A DNA stretch of 64,000 nucleotides, taken from contig NZ_BLTJ01000008.1 of the NCBI RefSeq assembly GCF_013282095.1, forward strand, positions 152,393-216,392, given 5' to 3'. This document shows, piece by piece, positions 17,910 to 27,214 of the stretch; within the stretch, counting starts at the first letter, position 1, and each line of letters opens with the position of its first letter. The notes under the pieces are model-generated. The model did no database searches and had not been told where the DNA came from. It saw only the letters and a list, made by a program, of their open reading frames with translations. Origin of the DNA: Enterocloster alcoholdehydrogenati (GTDB taxonomy: Bacteria > Bacillota > Clostridia > Lachnospirales > Lachnospiraceae). The position numbers and the translations under genes were made by a program.

Positions 17910-18164
17910 ATGTATAAAGAGCAGACAGAGGTTAAAAGGCAGCAGATGAATTACCTGGATGGCCTCAGACGTTTTAAAGACAAGGGAGTAGCCGTGCTGG
18001 TAGACGGAATTGAGTGTCTGGAAGAGGAGTGGAATCGTATCTTTGAGACAGGAGAGGACGGCGGCTTTTATATGGGGGATTTTATCTGTTCGGAACAGGG
18101 CAGATTAAAAGAAATACGCTTTGACCGCGTCTACCTGACTGCTCCCGGAAAAATAGGAAGATAA
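17910..18164 (+). CDS. conserved hypothetical small protein
   Basis: An 84-residue soluble, acidic protein that I do not recognise. The start is placed at the ATG at 17910, preceded by GGGAGG nine bases upstream, rather than at the earlier in-frame ATG at 17850 that lacks a site. There is no signal peptide or membrane segment. It contains a central hydrophobic strand (VAVLVDGIECL). It follows the kinase and P-loop genes by 87 bases on the same strand and ends before a long inverted repeat, so it may be the third gene of that operon. Confidence 0.55.
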   Translation: MYKEQTEVKRQQMNYLDGLRRFKDKGVAVLVDGIECLEEEWNRIFETGEDGGFYMGDFICSEQGRLKEIRFDRVYLTAPGKIGR

Positions 18165-18190
18165 ACGAATAAGATTTTTCTTCTGATGGG

Positions 18191-18280
18191 AATGCCGTTT
18201 TAAAACTGCTGTTATCAGGATGGGATGCCGTTCTGGCCTGCAAGCAGACGGTGGAGTTTAAAACGGCATTTTCCTATTTT
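18191..18280 (+). terminator. long-loop inverted repeat, probable terminator
   Basis: AATGCCGTTTTAAAACT (18191-18207) pairs with AGTTTAAAACGGCATT (18255-18270) with one bulge, followed by TTTTCCTATTTTTATT. The ~47-base interior can fold further. It separates the kinase group from the GH18 gene. Confidence 0.65.
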
Positions 18281-18402
18281 TATTCCTCTTTCCTGTGATT
18301 CTATGGTAGAATAGAAAATATATCAGAGTGTTCCGGCTTATCCTGTGAAGATGGGGGAAGGAAAGAGCCTGGGAGCACGTCACACAGGATCGGAGGATAA
18401 AA

Positions 18403-20088
18403 ATGAGGAGCAGAAGAAGAAAGAAGCGCGCTGTGGCCCCTCTCCTTTTGACAGTGTTTGCGTTGCTGCTGCTTGCAGGAGCACTGGCAGGCTTTGTCAT
18501 CGGAAGGCGGTATATGCCTGGAAAGGAACTGGCGGATAAGGCAGAATTATTCCAGGTCAGGGGCGATGAGGTGGCAATTATTTTAAATAATGAGCTTCAG
18601 GATGAAAAGGGAATTTATGAGGACGGGCAGGTGTATCTTCCGGTAAGCTGGGTGAATAAGGCTGTCAATGAAAGATTCTACTGGGATCAGACGGAACAGC
18701 TTTTAGTATATACACTTCCAGAGGAGATCGTCTATGCCGATGAGAATACAATGGGAGAAGCGGGCCCTCTTTTAAAGATAAAGGATAAAGAGGCCTACCT
18801 GTCTCTGGGACTTGTGATGAATTATTCCGACATCCGTCAGCAGTCCTTTGACACCAGCCAGATCAAAAGGGTGTTTATTGATACGCTCTGGGAGCCGATG
18901 CAGACGGCCAGGATCCGCAGAAAGGGAATTTTGCGGGAAAAAGGCGGAATTAAAAGCAATATTATCACTGAGCTTTCAAAAGACAGCATGGTACAGGTTT
19001 TAGAGCCCATGGAGCGGTGGTCAAAGGTGCGGACGGAGGATGGATATATAGGTTATATTAAAAACAGCCGTCTGGGAAAGCTTCAGGAGACAACGCCTGT
19101 GAGCGAATTTAAAGCTCCTGTATATACAAGCATTTCCATGGATGAAAAGGTGCGTCTGGGCTTTCATCAGGTGACGAAAAAGGAAGCAAATTCTACTCTG
19201 GAAAAGTATGCCAAAGTGGCAAAAGGAATGAATGTTATCGTTCCTACCTGGTTTAATGTGACGGGAAATGACGGAACCTATACCTCCCTTGCAAGCAAAG
19301 ACTATGTGGATCAGGCTCACGCAATGGGGCTTAAGGTATGGGCTATGGTGGAAAATGTGAGCACCAGGGAAAGTGTACAAAAGCTGGATACAAAGGAACT
19401 GATGTCTGTAACCAGCAAACGGAAAAAACTGATTGAAAACCTGATGAAGGAAGCGGATACCTACGGCTTTGACGGCTTTAACCTGGATTTTGAGAGTCTT
19501 AAGTCAGAGGCCGGCCCACATTACGTCCAGTTTATCCGTGAAATGTCGGTTGCCTGCCGCAAACGGGGACTGGTGCTGTCCGTGGATAACTATGTGCCTT
19601 CAGCTTATACTGCATTTTATAATCGTAAGGAACAGGGAATTGTGGCTGATTACGTGATTGTTATGGGCTACGACGAGCACTATGCGGGAGGAGAGCCGGG
19701 ACCTGTGGCTTCTATTTCTTATGTAAAAAACGGGATTGCGGATACATTGAAAGAGGTGCCGAAGGAAAAAGTGATTAACAGTGTTCCCTTTTATACAAGA
19801 GTCTGGACGGAGAAGGATGGGAAAACCACTTCAAAGGCCTACGGAATTCGGGATGCAAAAAAGTGGGTGGAGGAAAATGGAGTGGAGCTTGAATGGCAGG
19901 ATGAACTGGGAGTATATTATGGACAGGTTTCCGGGGAAAACGGTACTCAGTCTATCTGGATGGAGGAGGAAAAGTCCCTGGGGCTTAAGATTGACCAGAT
20001 AAGGGAGTATAACCTGGCGGGAGTTGCCTGCTGGAAACTGGGATTTGAGGACAGCAATATCTGGGATATTGTGTCTCAGGTACAGTAA
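18403..20088 (+). CDS. GH18-family cell-wall hydrolase with SH3-like domain
   Basis: A 561-residue membrane-anchored or secreted protein. A basic start plus hydrophobic helix spans about residues 8-32. A stalk region follows, then an SH3-like domain at about 165-225 (VLEPMERWSKVRTEDGYIGYI), then a glycoside hydrolase 18 barrel at about 240-555. The catalytic signature DGFNLDFE is at residues 357-364, with the acid Glu at 364. The layout matches spore-cortex or peptidoglycan-acting GH18 enzymes of Firmicutes (YaaH/YdhD-like) more than chitinases. A CGGAGG site precedes the ATG. The amidase gene follows on the same strand, consistent with a peptidoglycan-remodelling pair. Confidence 0.9.
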   Translation: MRSRRRKKRAVAPLLLTVFALLLLAGALAGFVIGRRYMPGKELADKAELFQVRGDEVAIILNNELQDEKGIYEDGQVYLPVSWVNKAVNERFYWDQTEQLLVYTLPEEIVYADENTMGEAGPLLKIKDKEAYLSLGLVMNYSDIRQQSFDTSQIKRVFIDTLWEPMQTARIRRKGILREKGGIKSNIITELSKDSMVQVLEPMERWSKVRTEDGYIGYIKNSRLGKLQETTPVSEFKAPVYTSISMDEKVRLGFHQVTKKEANSTLEKYAKVAKGMNVIVPTWFNVTGNDGTYTSLASKDYVDQAHAMGLKVWAMVENVSTRESVQKLDTKELMSVTSKRKKLIENLMKEADTYGFDGFNLDFESLKSEAGPHYVQFIREMSVACRKRGLVLSVDNYVPSAYTAFYNRKEQGIVADYVIVMGYDEHYAGGEPGPVASISYVKNGIADTLKEVPKEKVINSVPFYTRVWTEKDGKTTSKAYGIRDAKKWVEENGVELEWQDELGVYYGQVSGENGTQSIWMEEEKSLGLKIDQIREYNLAGVACWKLGFEDSNIWDIVSQVQ

Positions 20089-20115
20089 ACAGGAAGAGAA
20101 AGCTGTATAAGCGTC

Positions 20116-20133
20116 ATTCACATTCATGTGAAT
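20116..20133. promoter_or_regulatory. short palindrome between GH18 and amidase genes
   Basis: ATTCACAT and ATGTGAAT flank a 2-base centre, giving a perfect 8-bp dyad. It lies about 75 bases before the amidase start and could be an operator. No T-run makes it a terminator. Confidence 0.4.
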
Positions 20134-20208
20134 AGGTTGGGGGAAATGATAATATACTGAATTAAAGGGTGTGAAAATGGCTGCTGCGGCAGCCGGGAGT
20201 TTTGCAGC

Positions 20209-20931
20209 ATGAAACAGTGGACGTGGCAGACCGTAATGGGGTTTTTGCTGCTGGGGGCCGTAACCCTTCTTTCCTGGCAGGCGGGCTCTCTGGCAGCATC
20301 CGGGGTACTGACGGTTCAGAGTCGGGAGGGAACAGCTGAGACAGCCCGTCCGGTAGTGGTGATTGATCCTGGACATGGAGGTAAGGATCCGGGAAAGGTT
20401 GGGGTGAATGGTCAGCTGGAAAAGGATATCAACCTGTCCATTGCACTGCGCCTAAAGAATTATCTGGAGTATTCAGATGTAACGGCCGTTCTTACGAGAG
20501 AAGAAGATACGGGACTGTCCCCGGCCGGAGGCCGCTATAAGAAGATGTCTGATATGAAAAAACGATGCCAGATTATAGAAGAGGCGAAACCGGATCTGGT
20601 AGTGAGCATCCACCAGAACAGCTATCATGAAAACTCCATCTTTGGGGGGCAGGTATTTTACTACAAAACTTCCCAGAAGGGCAAGGTGCTGGCACAGATC
20701 CTGCAGAAACGGTTTGATTACGTTCTGGGTTCAGCAAACCGCCGTCAGGCAAAGGCCAATGATAATTATTATCTTCTTCTTCATGTAAAGGAACCAATTG
20801 TAATCGTAGAATGCGGTTTTTTAAGTAATCCGTCAGAAGCTGCAAATCTGCAGACGGAAGAATACCAGGATCGGATGGCTTGGACGATCCATATGGGAAT
20901 TATGGAGTACCTGAATAAAGAGAGAGCGTAA
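20209..20931 (+). CDS. N-acetylmuramoyl-L-alanine amidase (Amidase_3)
   Basis: A 240-residue zinc amidase that cleaves the bond between muramic acid and the stem peptide. An N-terminal signal/anchor helix covers about residues 8-30. The family motifs follow: VVIDPGHGGKDPG with the first zinc His, VSIHQNSYHEN with another His, and the catalytic Glu in ECGFLSNPSEA near residue 200. No SPOR or LysM domain is attached. The similarity to CwlD-like enzymes and the adjacent GH18 protein suggest a role in cortex or wall processing, which is an inference. No good ribosome-binding site is seen directly before the ATG, only a purine-rich GGGAG. Confidence 0.93.
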   Translation: MKQWTWQTVMGFLLLGAVTLLSWQAGSLAASGVLTVQSREGTAETARPVVVIDPGHGGKDPGKVGVNGQLEKDINLSIALRLKNYLEYSDVTAVLTREEDTGLSPAGGRYKKMSDMKKRCQIIEEAKPDLVVSIHQNSYHENSIFGGQVFYYKTSQKGKVLAQILQKRFDYVLGSANRRQAKANDNYYLLLHVKEPIVIVECGFLSNPSEAANLQTEEYQDRMAWTIHMGIMEYLNKERA

Positions 20932-21038
20932 GGTTATCTTTGTATGTACGCAAAAAAGAACTTACAAAAGCCATAGAAACAGGTTATAATATCCGGGAAA
21001 AAATAAAAACAGGCGCATGACGCAGCGAGATCATACAT

Positions 21039-21120
21039 ACAGCAGGATCGCAGCGAGTCAGAGCAGGAAGCGGATACCCCGCATCCCTTATCTTTGACCC
21101 GCAGCGCCTGCTGTTTTTTA
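21039..21120 (+). terminator. terminator-like hairpin after the amidase
   Basis: ACAGCAGG (21039-21046) pairs with CCTGCTGT (21107-21114), followed by a T-run. The interior of about 60 bases is GC-rich and can fold separately. Confidence 0.6.
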
Positions 21121-21152
21121 TATAACGCAGCTGATACGCCGAAGGAGGAATT

Positions 21153-21632
21153 ATGCCGCAAAATAAGAAAGAAAGTCTGATTTACACTGTCCTTATGTGC
21201 TTTGTGATGGTGCTTTGGATGAGTATGTACAATGTCGCCCTTCATATGGGTGGATTCAGCGCAGAGTCGGTGAGAGAGGGATGGATGGGCTTCCCTCTGG
21301 CTTATATCTGCGCGCTCTGTCTTGACTGGTTTGTGGTGTCCGGCCCCGCCAAAGCAGCAGCTTTTCGGTTTTTCGCAGACCGCGACAGCAGCCCGTCAAG
21401 AAAGGTAATCGCTGTGTCCTGCTGCATGGTGGTTCCCATGGTCATTTTCATGTCTCTGTATGGCGGTCTGGAAATGTGTATAGTTACCGGTCAATGGAGG
21501 CTGCTGCCCCTTGTATGGCTCACCAATATTCCGAAAAACTTTGTAATGGCTCTGCCTTTTCAGCTGCTGGTGGCCGGGCCCGTTGTCAGAACCATATTCC
21601 GCCGGGCATTTCCTGTGGGGACGATTGTATGA
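21153..21632 (+). CDS. DUF2798-family membrane protein
   Basis: A 159-residue integral membrane protein with four predicted hydrophobic helices (about residues 10-28, 45-62, 83-102 and 120-148). The N-terminal block with LMCFVMVLWMSMYNVALH and the repeated pattern in the second half match the duplicated DUF2798 layout. No catalytic motifs are visible and no function is established for the family. An AAGGAGGAA site precedes the start. It is flanked by terminators on both sides, so it is probably transcribed alone. Confidence 0.75.
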   Translation: MPQNKKESLIYTVLMCFVMVLWMSMYNVALHMGGFSAESVREGWMGFPLAYICALCLDWFVVSGPAKAAAFRFFADRDSSPSRKVIAVSCCMVVPMVIFMSLYGGLEMCIVTGQWRLLPLVWLTNIPKNFVMALPFQLLVAGPVVRTIFRRAFPVGTIV

Positions 21633-22035
21633 GAGCAGATGAGGGCCGTTTATGGCCCTTTATTCATTTCTCAGGCAGCCCTTTAATATGTCTGCCTCTC
21701 ACTGCAGTCCCGAAATTTTATTTCCCAGTCCTCTGATACCATCTGGTCTGGTACTGTCCATTGCGGGGAGCGGGATTCGGTAGAGATCTGCGCGGGTAAG
21801 AAATGCGGACGGCCGGAACGTGGCGCGGTTTCTGAAGCAGAGCAGCCGAATGCAGGAGACGGGGTGCAGCAGCCGGCTTTCGGGGAAACAGGAAAGGATT
21901 GACAGATATGTTTGCTGCGGTTAAACTGGGTGAGGCTATACAAAAATCCGCCGCCGGCAAGAAGGGATAACACTTTGTAACCCTCTGAGCGGAAAAATAC
22001 CCCCATACCTGGGGGAAGGGAGGAAGAAGAGTGAG
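21633..22035 (+). other. 400-base gap: terminator plus leader of the EamA gene
   Basis: AGGGCC/GGCCCT (21642-21659) with TTTATT forms a terminator for the DUF2798 gene. Beyond it no frame looks coding in either direction. Near the right end CCCCCA (21999-22004) and TGGGGG (22009-22014) form a small GC-rich hairpin just before the EamA ribosome-binding site. I see no recognised riboswitch. Confidence 0.45.
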
Positions 22036-22950
22036 ATGATACAGAAGAAAAATGAAACTTTGGGGACAATCATGGCGGTCTGCGGGGGGATATGCTGGGG
22101 ATTTTCCGGCTGCTGCGGCCAGTTCCTGTTTGAGGCAAAGGGAGCTAAGGCGCCATGGCTGGTATCCTTGCGGCTGCTTTTTGCAGGACTTATTATGATT
22201 GCGGTTGGCTTTAGCCTACATGGCAGGCGAAATATGGACATATTGAAGAAAAAGGCAGATACCCTGCGCCTTCTGCTTTTTGCCTTTTGCGGCATCAGCC
22301 TGTGCCAGTTTACCTATTTTATGGCTATTGAAGCGTCTAATGCGGGAACGGCCACGGTTCTGCAGTATCTATCGCCGGTACTTATTCTTCTGGTTGTCTG
22401 CTTTCGGGAAAAGCGTTATCCCGGATGGCTGGAACTGGCGGCCATCTTTTTATCCCTCCTCGGTACCTTTGTGCTCGGTACCCATGGAAATATCCATACC
22501 TTCTACATCACGGGAAATGCCCTGTTCTGGGGGCTGGCTGCTGCGGTCAGCTCCGTTCTTTACAATATGATCCCTGGAAGCCTGATCCTGCGCTATGATA
22601 TCTATCAGGTCCTGGGATTTGGTATGTTTTTCGGGGGAGTCCTTATGTGTGTTCTGTTCCGCCCCTGGGAATATGAACTTATATGGGATACTGAAACCGG
22701 AGCCGCTCTCATCAGCGTTATTGTGATTGGAACGGCTGTTGCCTTTGGCCTTTACCTTCAGGGAGTTTCCATGATCGGCCCGCTAAAAGGAAGTATACTG
22801 GCAAGTGTAGAACCGCTGTCCGCAGTAATTATTTCCGTTTTCTGGCTGGGAACATCCTTTGCGCCGGCGGATTTTCTGGGGTTTGGGATGATTCTTGGGG
22901 CGGTGCTTATGCTGACAGCGGCTCAGGGAAAAATGTCTGATCCCATATAA
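22036..22950 (+). CDS. EamA/DMT-superfamily transporter
   Basis: A 304-residue drug/metabolite-type permease. Ten hydrophobic segments are arranged as two EamA repeats. The first begins ETLGTIMAVCGGICWGFSG, and the second begins around ITGNALFWGLAAAVSS. The end of each repeat carries the family's LSPVLILL / VEPLSAVI type helix. These carriers export or import amino acids, nucleobases or other small metabolites. The substrate cannot be told. A GAGGAAGA site precedes the ATG. It converges with hydF, whose stop is 47 bases beyond. Confidence 0.9.
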   Translation: MIQKKNETLGTIMAVCGGICWGFSGCCGQFLFEAKGAKAPWLVSLRLLFAGLIMIAVGFSLHGRRNMDILKKKADTLRLLLFAFCGISLCQFTYFMAIEASNAGTATVLQYLSPVLILLVVCFREKRYPGWLELAAIFLSLLGTFVLGTHGNIHTFYITGNALFWGLAAAVSSVLYNMIPGSLILRYDIYQVLGFGMFFGGVLMCVLFRPWEYELIWDTETGAALISVIVIGTAVAFGLYLQGVSMIGPLKGSILASVEPLSAVIISVFWLGTSFAPADFLGFGMILGAVLMLTAAQGKMSDPI

Positions 22951-22997
22951 AAAGGTTCCGATCACAGGGGGAGGATATGATGGAGATTTTGCTTGTG

Positions 22998-24206
22998 CTA
23001 ATGATACAGTGAAGCATCAGAACGGTCTTTTGTCAGGGGCTGCAGGCTACGCTCCAGAATCCCGTTCATATAGGCTATGATGATCCCGTAATTGGTTACA
23101 GGCACGCTCTGATCCTGGGCTGCGGCAAGGCGGTACTTCATTTCCCGCTCCGTCAGCATACAGCCGCCGCAGTGGATGACCATATGGAAGGAGGATAGAT
23201 CTTCCGGAAATTCACGCCCGGAGGTAAAGATAAACGCAGGTTCTTTTCCGGTATAGGAACGTATCATGGCTGGAAGCTTGCAGGTGCCTATATCTCCGCA
23301 CTGCCGCTGATGGGTACAGCCTTCTGAGATCAGAATCCGTGATCCATCCCGTACAGTTTCCAGTGCTTTGGCCCCTCTGGCAGTCTGCCACAGGTTTCCT
23401 TTGTACCGGGCAAAGAGAACAGAGAAGGAGGTCAGGCCGATGTCGGGCGGCGTTATCCTGTCAACGATGGGAAAGACCTGGCTGTCTGTGATCACAAGCT
23501 TTGGTTTCTCTGCCAGCAGTGCAAGGGTGCCGGACAGATTGTCCTCCTGACAGACAATGGATACAGCCTTTCGGTCTAAGATGTCACGTATGACCTGCTG
23601 CTGAGGCAGGATCAGCCGTCCTTTTGGGGCAGCCTTATCGATGGGAACCACAAGCACTACTGTGTCCGACGGCTCAATCAGGTCGGCCAGGAGGCAGCGG
23701 TTTGGGTTGTCCGCCGGTTTTATTGCTGCGATGGCTGTTTTCAGCTCACTGATCCCCGTGCCGTCTGCGGCACTGACCCATAGTCCTGGTTCAAAGCTGC
23801 CTTTCGTTTCGCAGAGATCGGCTTTATTAAAAACAATGATATAGGGGATTCTCTTTTGCTGGAAAATTTCTTCCAGCTCCCGTTCTTCCCTGCTTATACC
23901 CACAGTACCGTCCGCTACGATCACGCCGATATCGGTGCGGTTAATGGCCTGCCGGGCTTTTTTTATACGTAAAAGTCCCAGTTCTCCCTCATCATCCAGT
24001 CCGGGAGTGTCTATGATAACTACTGGCCCCAGCGGCAGCAATTCCATGGATTTAAGAACCGGATCAGTGGTAGTGCCCTTTATGTTTGAGACGATGGACA
24101 GGCTCTGGCCGGTAATGGCATTTACAAGACTGGATTTTCCGGCGTTTCTCTTTCCGAAAAAGCCGATATGGATTCTTTCCCCGGAGGGTGTCTGATTCAT
24201 TGTCAT
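22998..24206 (-). CDS. hydF: [FeFe]-hydrogenase maturation GTPase HydF
   Basis: HydF is the GTPase scaffold on which the H-cluster precursor is assembled before transfer to the hydrogenase. The G1 loop GFFGKRNAGKSS, the G3 DTPG and the G4 NKAD motifs are clear in the first 170 residues. The C-terminal iron-sulfur domain carries the CTHQRQCGD block and HCGGC. I take the ATG at 24206 (402 residues), or 24200, because the frame upstream adds 29 unconserved residues with no site. It is the last gene of the minus-strand order TM1266-type, hydE, hydG, hydF. No hydrogenase structural gene is in the window. Confidence 0.95.
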   Translation of the reverse strand: MTMNQTPSGERIHIGFFGKRNAGKSSLVNAITGQSLSIVSNIKGTTTDPVLKSMELLPLGPVVIIDTPGLDDEGELGLLRIKKARQAINRTDIGVIVADGTVGISREERELEEIFQQKRIPYIIVFNKADLCETKGSFEPGLWVSAADGTGISELKTAIAAIKPADNPNRCLLADLIEPSDTVVLVVPIDKAAPKGRLILPQQQVIRDILDRKAVSIVCQEDNLSGTLALLAEKPKLVITDSQVFPIVDRITPPDIGLTSFSVLFARYKGNLWQTARGAKALETVRDGSRILISEGCTHQRQCGDIGTCKLPAMIRSYTGKEPAFIFTSGREFPEDLSSFHMVIHCGGCMLTEREMKYRLAAAQDQSVPVTNYGIIIAYMNGILERSLQPLTKDRSDASLYH

Positions 24207-24346
24207 AGATATATCTATTCCTTTCCCTTTGCCCAGGCACAAACTGCGGTGAAAATACTGCCTGGGCGTATCATATGTTACAGGCTGGTACAACGTATAA
24301 TTGACAGCAGACCAGCCAGACGGCAGTTAATTCAAGATACGGTCCA

Positions 24347-25771
24347 CTAGAATCGAAAATCTCGGTTTCCTTTTTCAATTTCCGTAAGATTTCTGAGTAC
24401 AATCTCCCGGACGTTCTCTTTTGGGATACTGCCGAGCTCGCGCAGAATCATGGTTTCTCCGATGGTTCTGGTGTCAGGGGAGGCATAGTCACACAGGTAC
24501 TCCTTCAGCGTCATAAGGGCGTTTGGATGGCAGCAATTTTGTATCTGTCCGCTTTTGCACAGGCTCATAAATCGGTCGCCGGTGCGTCCCTCACGGTAAC
24601 AGGCAGTACAGAAGCTGGGGATATAGCCCAGGGTCATAAGCCAGTTGACAACCTGATCCAGAGTGCGGTTGTCGCTGACGTCAAACTGGGAAGAATTTTC
24701 CTCATAAGGCTCCAGCTCGGCGTAGCCTCCTACGCTGGTTCTGGAACCACCGCTGAGCTGGGATACACCTAGCCGCAAAAGCCGTTCGCGGCATTTTTGG
24801 CTCTCCCGTGTGGATACGATCATGCCGGTGTAGGGAACTGCAATACGGATACAGGCAACCAGCTTTGCAAAGGTATCGTCATCAATGCCGTTGTCAAATG
24901 CATCGGGGTCGATATCGTCTGCCCGACGGATCCTGGGGACGCTGATGGTATGGGGACCAACGCCGAACACCGTTTCCAAATGCTCTGCGTGCATGAGAAG
25001 TCCGGCGAATTCATAGCGGTACAGCTCCAGGCCAAAGAGGACGCCCAGCCCTACGTCGTCAATCCCTCCCAGCTGGGCTCGGTCCATAGCCTCAGTATGG
25101 TAGGCGTAATCATGCTTCGGCCCGGTGGGATGGAGCGATTCATAGCTTTCCTTGTGGTAGGTTTCCTGGAACAGAATGTAAGTACCGATTCCTGCCTCCT
25201 TCAGCCGTTTGTAATTATCCACCGTAGTGGCGGCAATGTTTACGTTTACACGGCGGATCAATCCGTTTTTATGCCGTATGCTGTAAATGGTATCAATGGA
25301 CTCCAGTACATATTCGATGGGGCTGTTTACCGGATCCTCGCCGGTTTCCAGAGCCAGACGCTTATGCCCCATATCCTGAAGGGCAATCACTTCTCTTCGT
25401 ATATCCTCCTGGCTCAGCTTTTTTCTGGCAATGTGCTTATTTTTTGCGTGATACGGGCAGTAGACACAGCCGTTGATACAGTAATTTGACAGGTACAGGG
25501 GGGCAAACATTACGATCCGATTGCCGTAAAAATCCTTTTTGATCTGTTCGGCCAGGGCGTAGATCTCTCGGTTTTTCTCTTCCAGCTGACAGACTAAGAG
25601 GACAGAGGCCTCGCGGTGCGTCAGTCCTTTTCTGAGAGCTGCTTTTGCGAGGATCTCGCTGATAAGGGTCTCGTTGCGGCTGTTCTGATGCGCATATTCC
25701 AGCGTATCCAGGATCTCCTGATGATTGATAAATTCCTCGGCTTTTGATGATGACGGGTCATACTTATACAT
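24347..25771 (-). CDS. hydG: [FeFe]-hydrogenase maturase HydG (tyrosine lyase)
   Basis: HydG is a radical-SAM tyrosine lyase that makes the CO and CN ligands of the H-cluster iron. The N-terminal cluster motif is in YCINGCVYCPYH. The C-terminal domain carries a second cluster motif with a CTAC pair and a third Cys 22 residues later (CKSGQIQ). The 474-residue length is normal. It lies between hydE and hydF on the minus strand, with 55 bases to hydE. Together the three maturases indicate that the cell makes an active [FeFe] hydrogenase encoded elsewhere. Confidence 0.96.
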   Translation of the reverse strand: MYKYDPSSSKAEEFINHQEILDTLEYAHQNSRNETLISEILAKAALRKGLTHREASVLLVCQLEEKNREIYALAEQIKKDFYGNRIVMFAPLYLSNYCINGCVYCPYHAKNKHIARKKLSQEDIRREVIALQDMGHKRLALETGEDPVNSPIEYVLESIDTIYSIRHKNGLIRRVNVNIAATTVDNYKRLKEAGIGTYILFQETYHKESYESLHPTGPKHDYAYHTEAMDRAQLGGIDDVGLGVLFGLELYRYEFAGLLMHAEHLETVFGVGPHTISVPRIRRADDIDPDAFDNGIDDDTFAKLVACIRIAVPYTGMIVSTRESQKCRERLLRLGVSQLSGGSRTSVGGYAELEPYEENSSQFDVSDNRTLDQVVNWLMTLGYIPSFCTACYREGRTGDRFMSLCKSGQIQNCCHPNALMTLKEYLCDYASPDTRTIGETMILRELGSIPKENVREIVLRNLTEIEKGNRDFRF

Positions 25772-25826
25772 GGTTTATTCTCCTCTCTTTGGGGTCAGAA
25801 CCAGTCTTTTCCCTCAGTAAGATATT

Positions 25827-26888
25827 TTATATGACAAGCGGTGAATCACCGCGTCCCATAACAATTTCGCATCCTATGGCGGACATTTTCTTTTTCAGGG
25901 AAGAAAGAGCTTCGGCCGCTTCGTCCCCGGTGCAGATTTTATTGTCGTAAAGAAGATATTTTTTTCTTACATTCAGCGGTGACAGGTTAGGCATCACCAC
26001 ATTTGCTCCGCCGAGAATACCAAGCTCCCTTCCCTCCGGGTGGATAGTCCCCAGGGCTGTGGTGGCGGGGAGAAGGACCGCAGGGAGCATCAGGCGAACC
26101 AGGGCAAGAAGGAATAAAGTATCCTCCAGCGTTCCGGGACTTTCACCGGCAAATGGGGTGGCGTGCTGGGGGATGAACGGTCCTATGCCGACCATATGGG
26201 GATTCAGCGTTTTCATAAATACCATGTCATCCGCCAGACATTCCGCAGTCTGGCCGGGAGAGCCTACCATAATGCCGCAGCCGGTCTGGTAACCGATTTC
26301 TTTTAAATGAAACAGGCACTCCCTGCGGTTTTGGCCGCTTAAAGGTTCGGGATGAAGACGGCGGTAGTGGTTTTCGTTCGCTGTTTCATGGCGGAGAAGA
26401 TAGCGGTCAGCTCCGGCATCAAACCAGGACTGGTAGGCGCTGCGGTCATGCTCACCTACAGCAAGAGTAATAGCACAGTCAGGGTATCTCTGCCGGATTT
26501 GCCGTATCAGTTCGCGGAGCCGGTCAGCTGTAAAAAACGGGTCTTCTCCCCCCTGCAGCACGAAGGTTCGGAAACCGAGTTCGTAGCCCTTTTCGCAGCA
26601 GGAGAGGATCGTGGACTCATCTAACCGGTAGCGATCTGTTTCCCGGTTGCTTTTTCTTAAACCGCAGTAATAACAGTCATTTCGGCAGTAATTGGTGAAT
26701 TCGATCAGTCCGCGGATGTACACCTTGTTTCCAAAGATTTTTTCTTTTGTCAGCCTGGCGCGTTCGCAGATCAGGGCCAGTATGGAGGGATCTCTTTCGG
26801 CCTGCCATTGTCCAAATAAATCTATCCACTGATCCGGGGACAATTCTCGTACGGTTTCCAGGCGGCAGATCAGGTCACTTATCTTCAT
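25827..26888 (-). CDS. hydE: [FeFe]-hydrogenase maturase HydE
   Basis: HydE is a radical-SAM enzyme thought to help build the dithiomethylamine bridge or iron precursor of the H-cluster. The cluster motif CXXXCXXC is in YCRNDCYYCGLR at about residue 69. The following LQGGEDPF resembles the SAM-binding GGE motif. The 353-residue length fits. It begins three bases after the stop of the small TM1266-like regulator and precedes hydG, forming one operon. Confidence 0.96.
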   Translation of the reverse strand: MKISDLICRLETVRELSPDQWIDLFGQWQAERDPSILALICERARLTKEKIFGNKVYIRGLIEFTNYCRNDCYYCGLRKSNRETDRYRLDESTILSCCEKGYELGFRTFVLQGGEDPFFTADRLRELIRQIRQRYPDCAITLAVGEHDRSAYQSWFDAGADRYLLRHETANENHYRRLHPEPLSGQNRRECLFHLKEIGYQTGCGIMVGSPGQTAECLADDMVFMKTLNPHMVGIGPFIPQHATPFAGESPGTLEDTLFLLALVRLMLPAVLLPATTALGTIHPEGRELGILGGANVVMPNLSPLNVRKKYLLYDNKICTGDEAAEALSSLKKKMSAIGCEIVMGRGDSPLVI

Positions 26889-26891
26889 TTC

Positions 26892-27140
26892 TTACACCAC
26901 CTTTGAGTAAACTGCTTTGGTACTGATCCCGTCCAATCTCCCCAGCTTTCCTGAAAGGGCGCTGATTATATCCGAGGGGGCATCCACGGCGATACTGATG
27001 ATATTGATATTGCGTTTGGCATAGGGGATACCCATGCGGCCAATGATATAGGAACCGTACTCATGCAGGATCCGGTTCAGGGCTTCCACAGACTCTGCCT
27101 TTTCTACTACAATTCCAATCAGTGCTACTCTTGAATTCAT
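26892..27140 (-). CDS. TM1266-family iron-only hydrogenase system regulator
   Basis: An 82-residue ACT-like small protein starting MNSRVALIGIVVEKAES, with the YIIGRMGIPY and INIISIAVDAP strands of the TM1266 family. The family is found almost only with [FeFe]-hydrogenase maturation genes and is presumed regulatory, without direct proof. An AGGAGGTC site precedes it. It is the first gene of the operon and lies after a leader containing a terminator hairpin. Confidence 0.9.
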   Translation of the reverse strand: MNSRVALIGIVVEKAESVEALNRILHEYGSYIIGRMGIPYAKRNINIISIAVDAPSDIISALSGKLGRLDGISTKAVYSKVV

Positions 27141-27187
27141 TTTTGACCTCCTGTGTCAGAGCCTATGGGCGATCAGCCGGAAGCGGC

Positions 27188-27214
27188 AAAAAAAGCACCC
27201 TTAAAAAAGGGTGC
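27188..27214 (-). terminator. intrinsic terminator/attenuator in the hyd operon leader
   Basis: In the minus-strand direction GCACCCTT pairs with AAGGGTGC (27195-27214), followed by a seven-T run. It lies about 50 bases before the TM1266 gene and 130 bases after a TATACT box, so it can act as an attenuator. The remaining 27215-27470 region shows no gene. I did not recognise a known riboswitch or T-box there. Confidence 0.7.

Noticed and set aside
21683..22069. 128-codon minus-strand open frame in the gap before the EamA gene
   Set aside because: Composition is Ser/Pro-rich and low in typical coding pattern, it runs into the EamA start and no ribosome-binding site is present.
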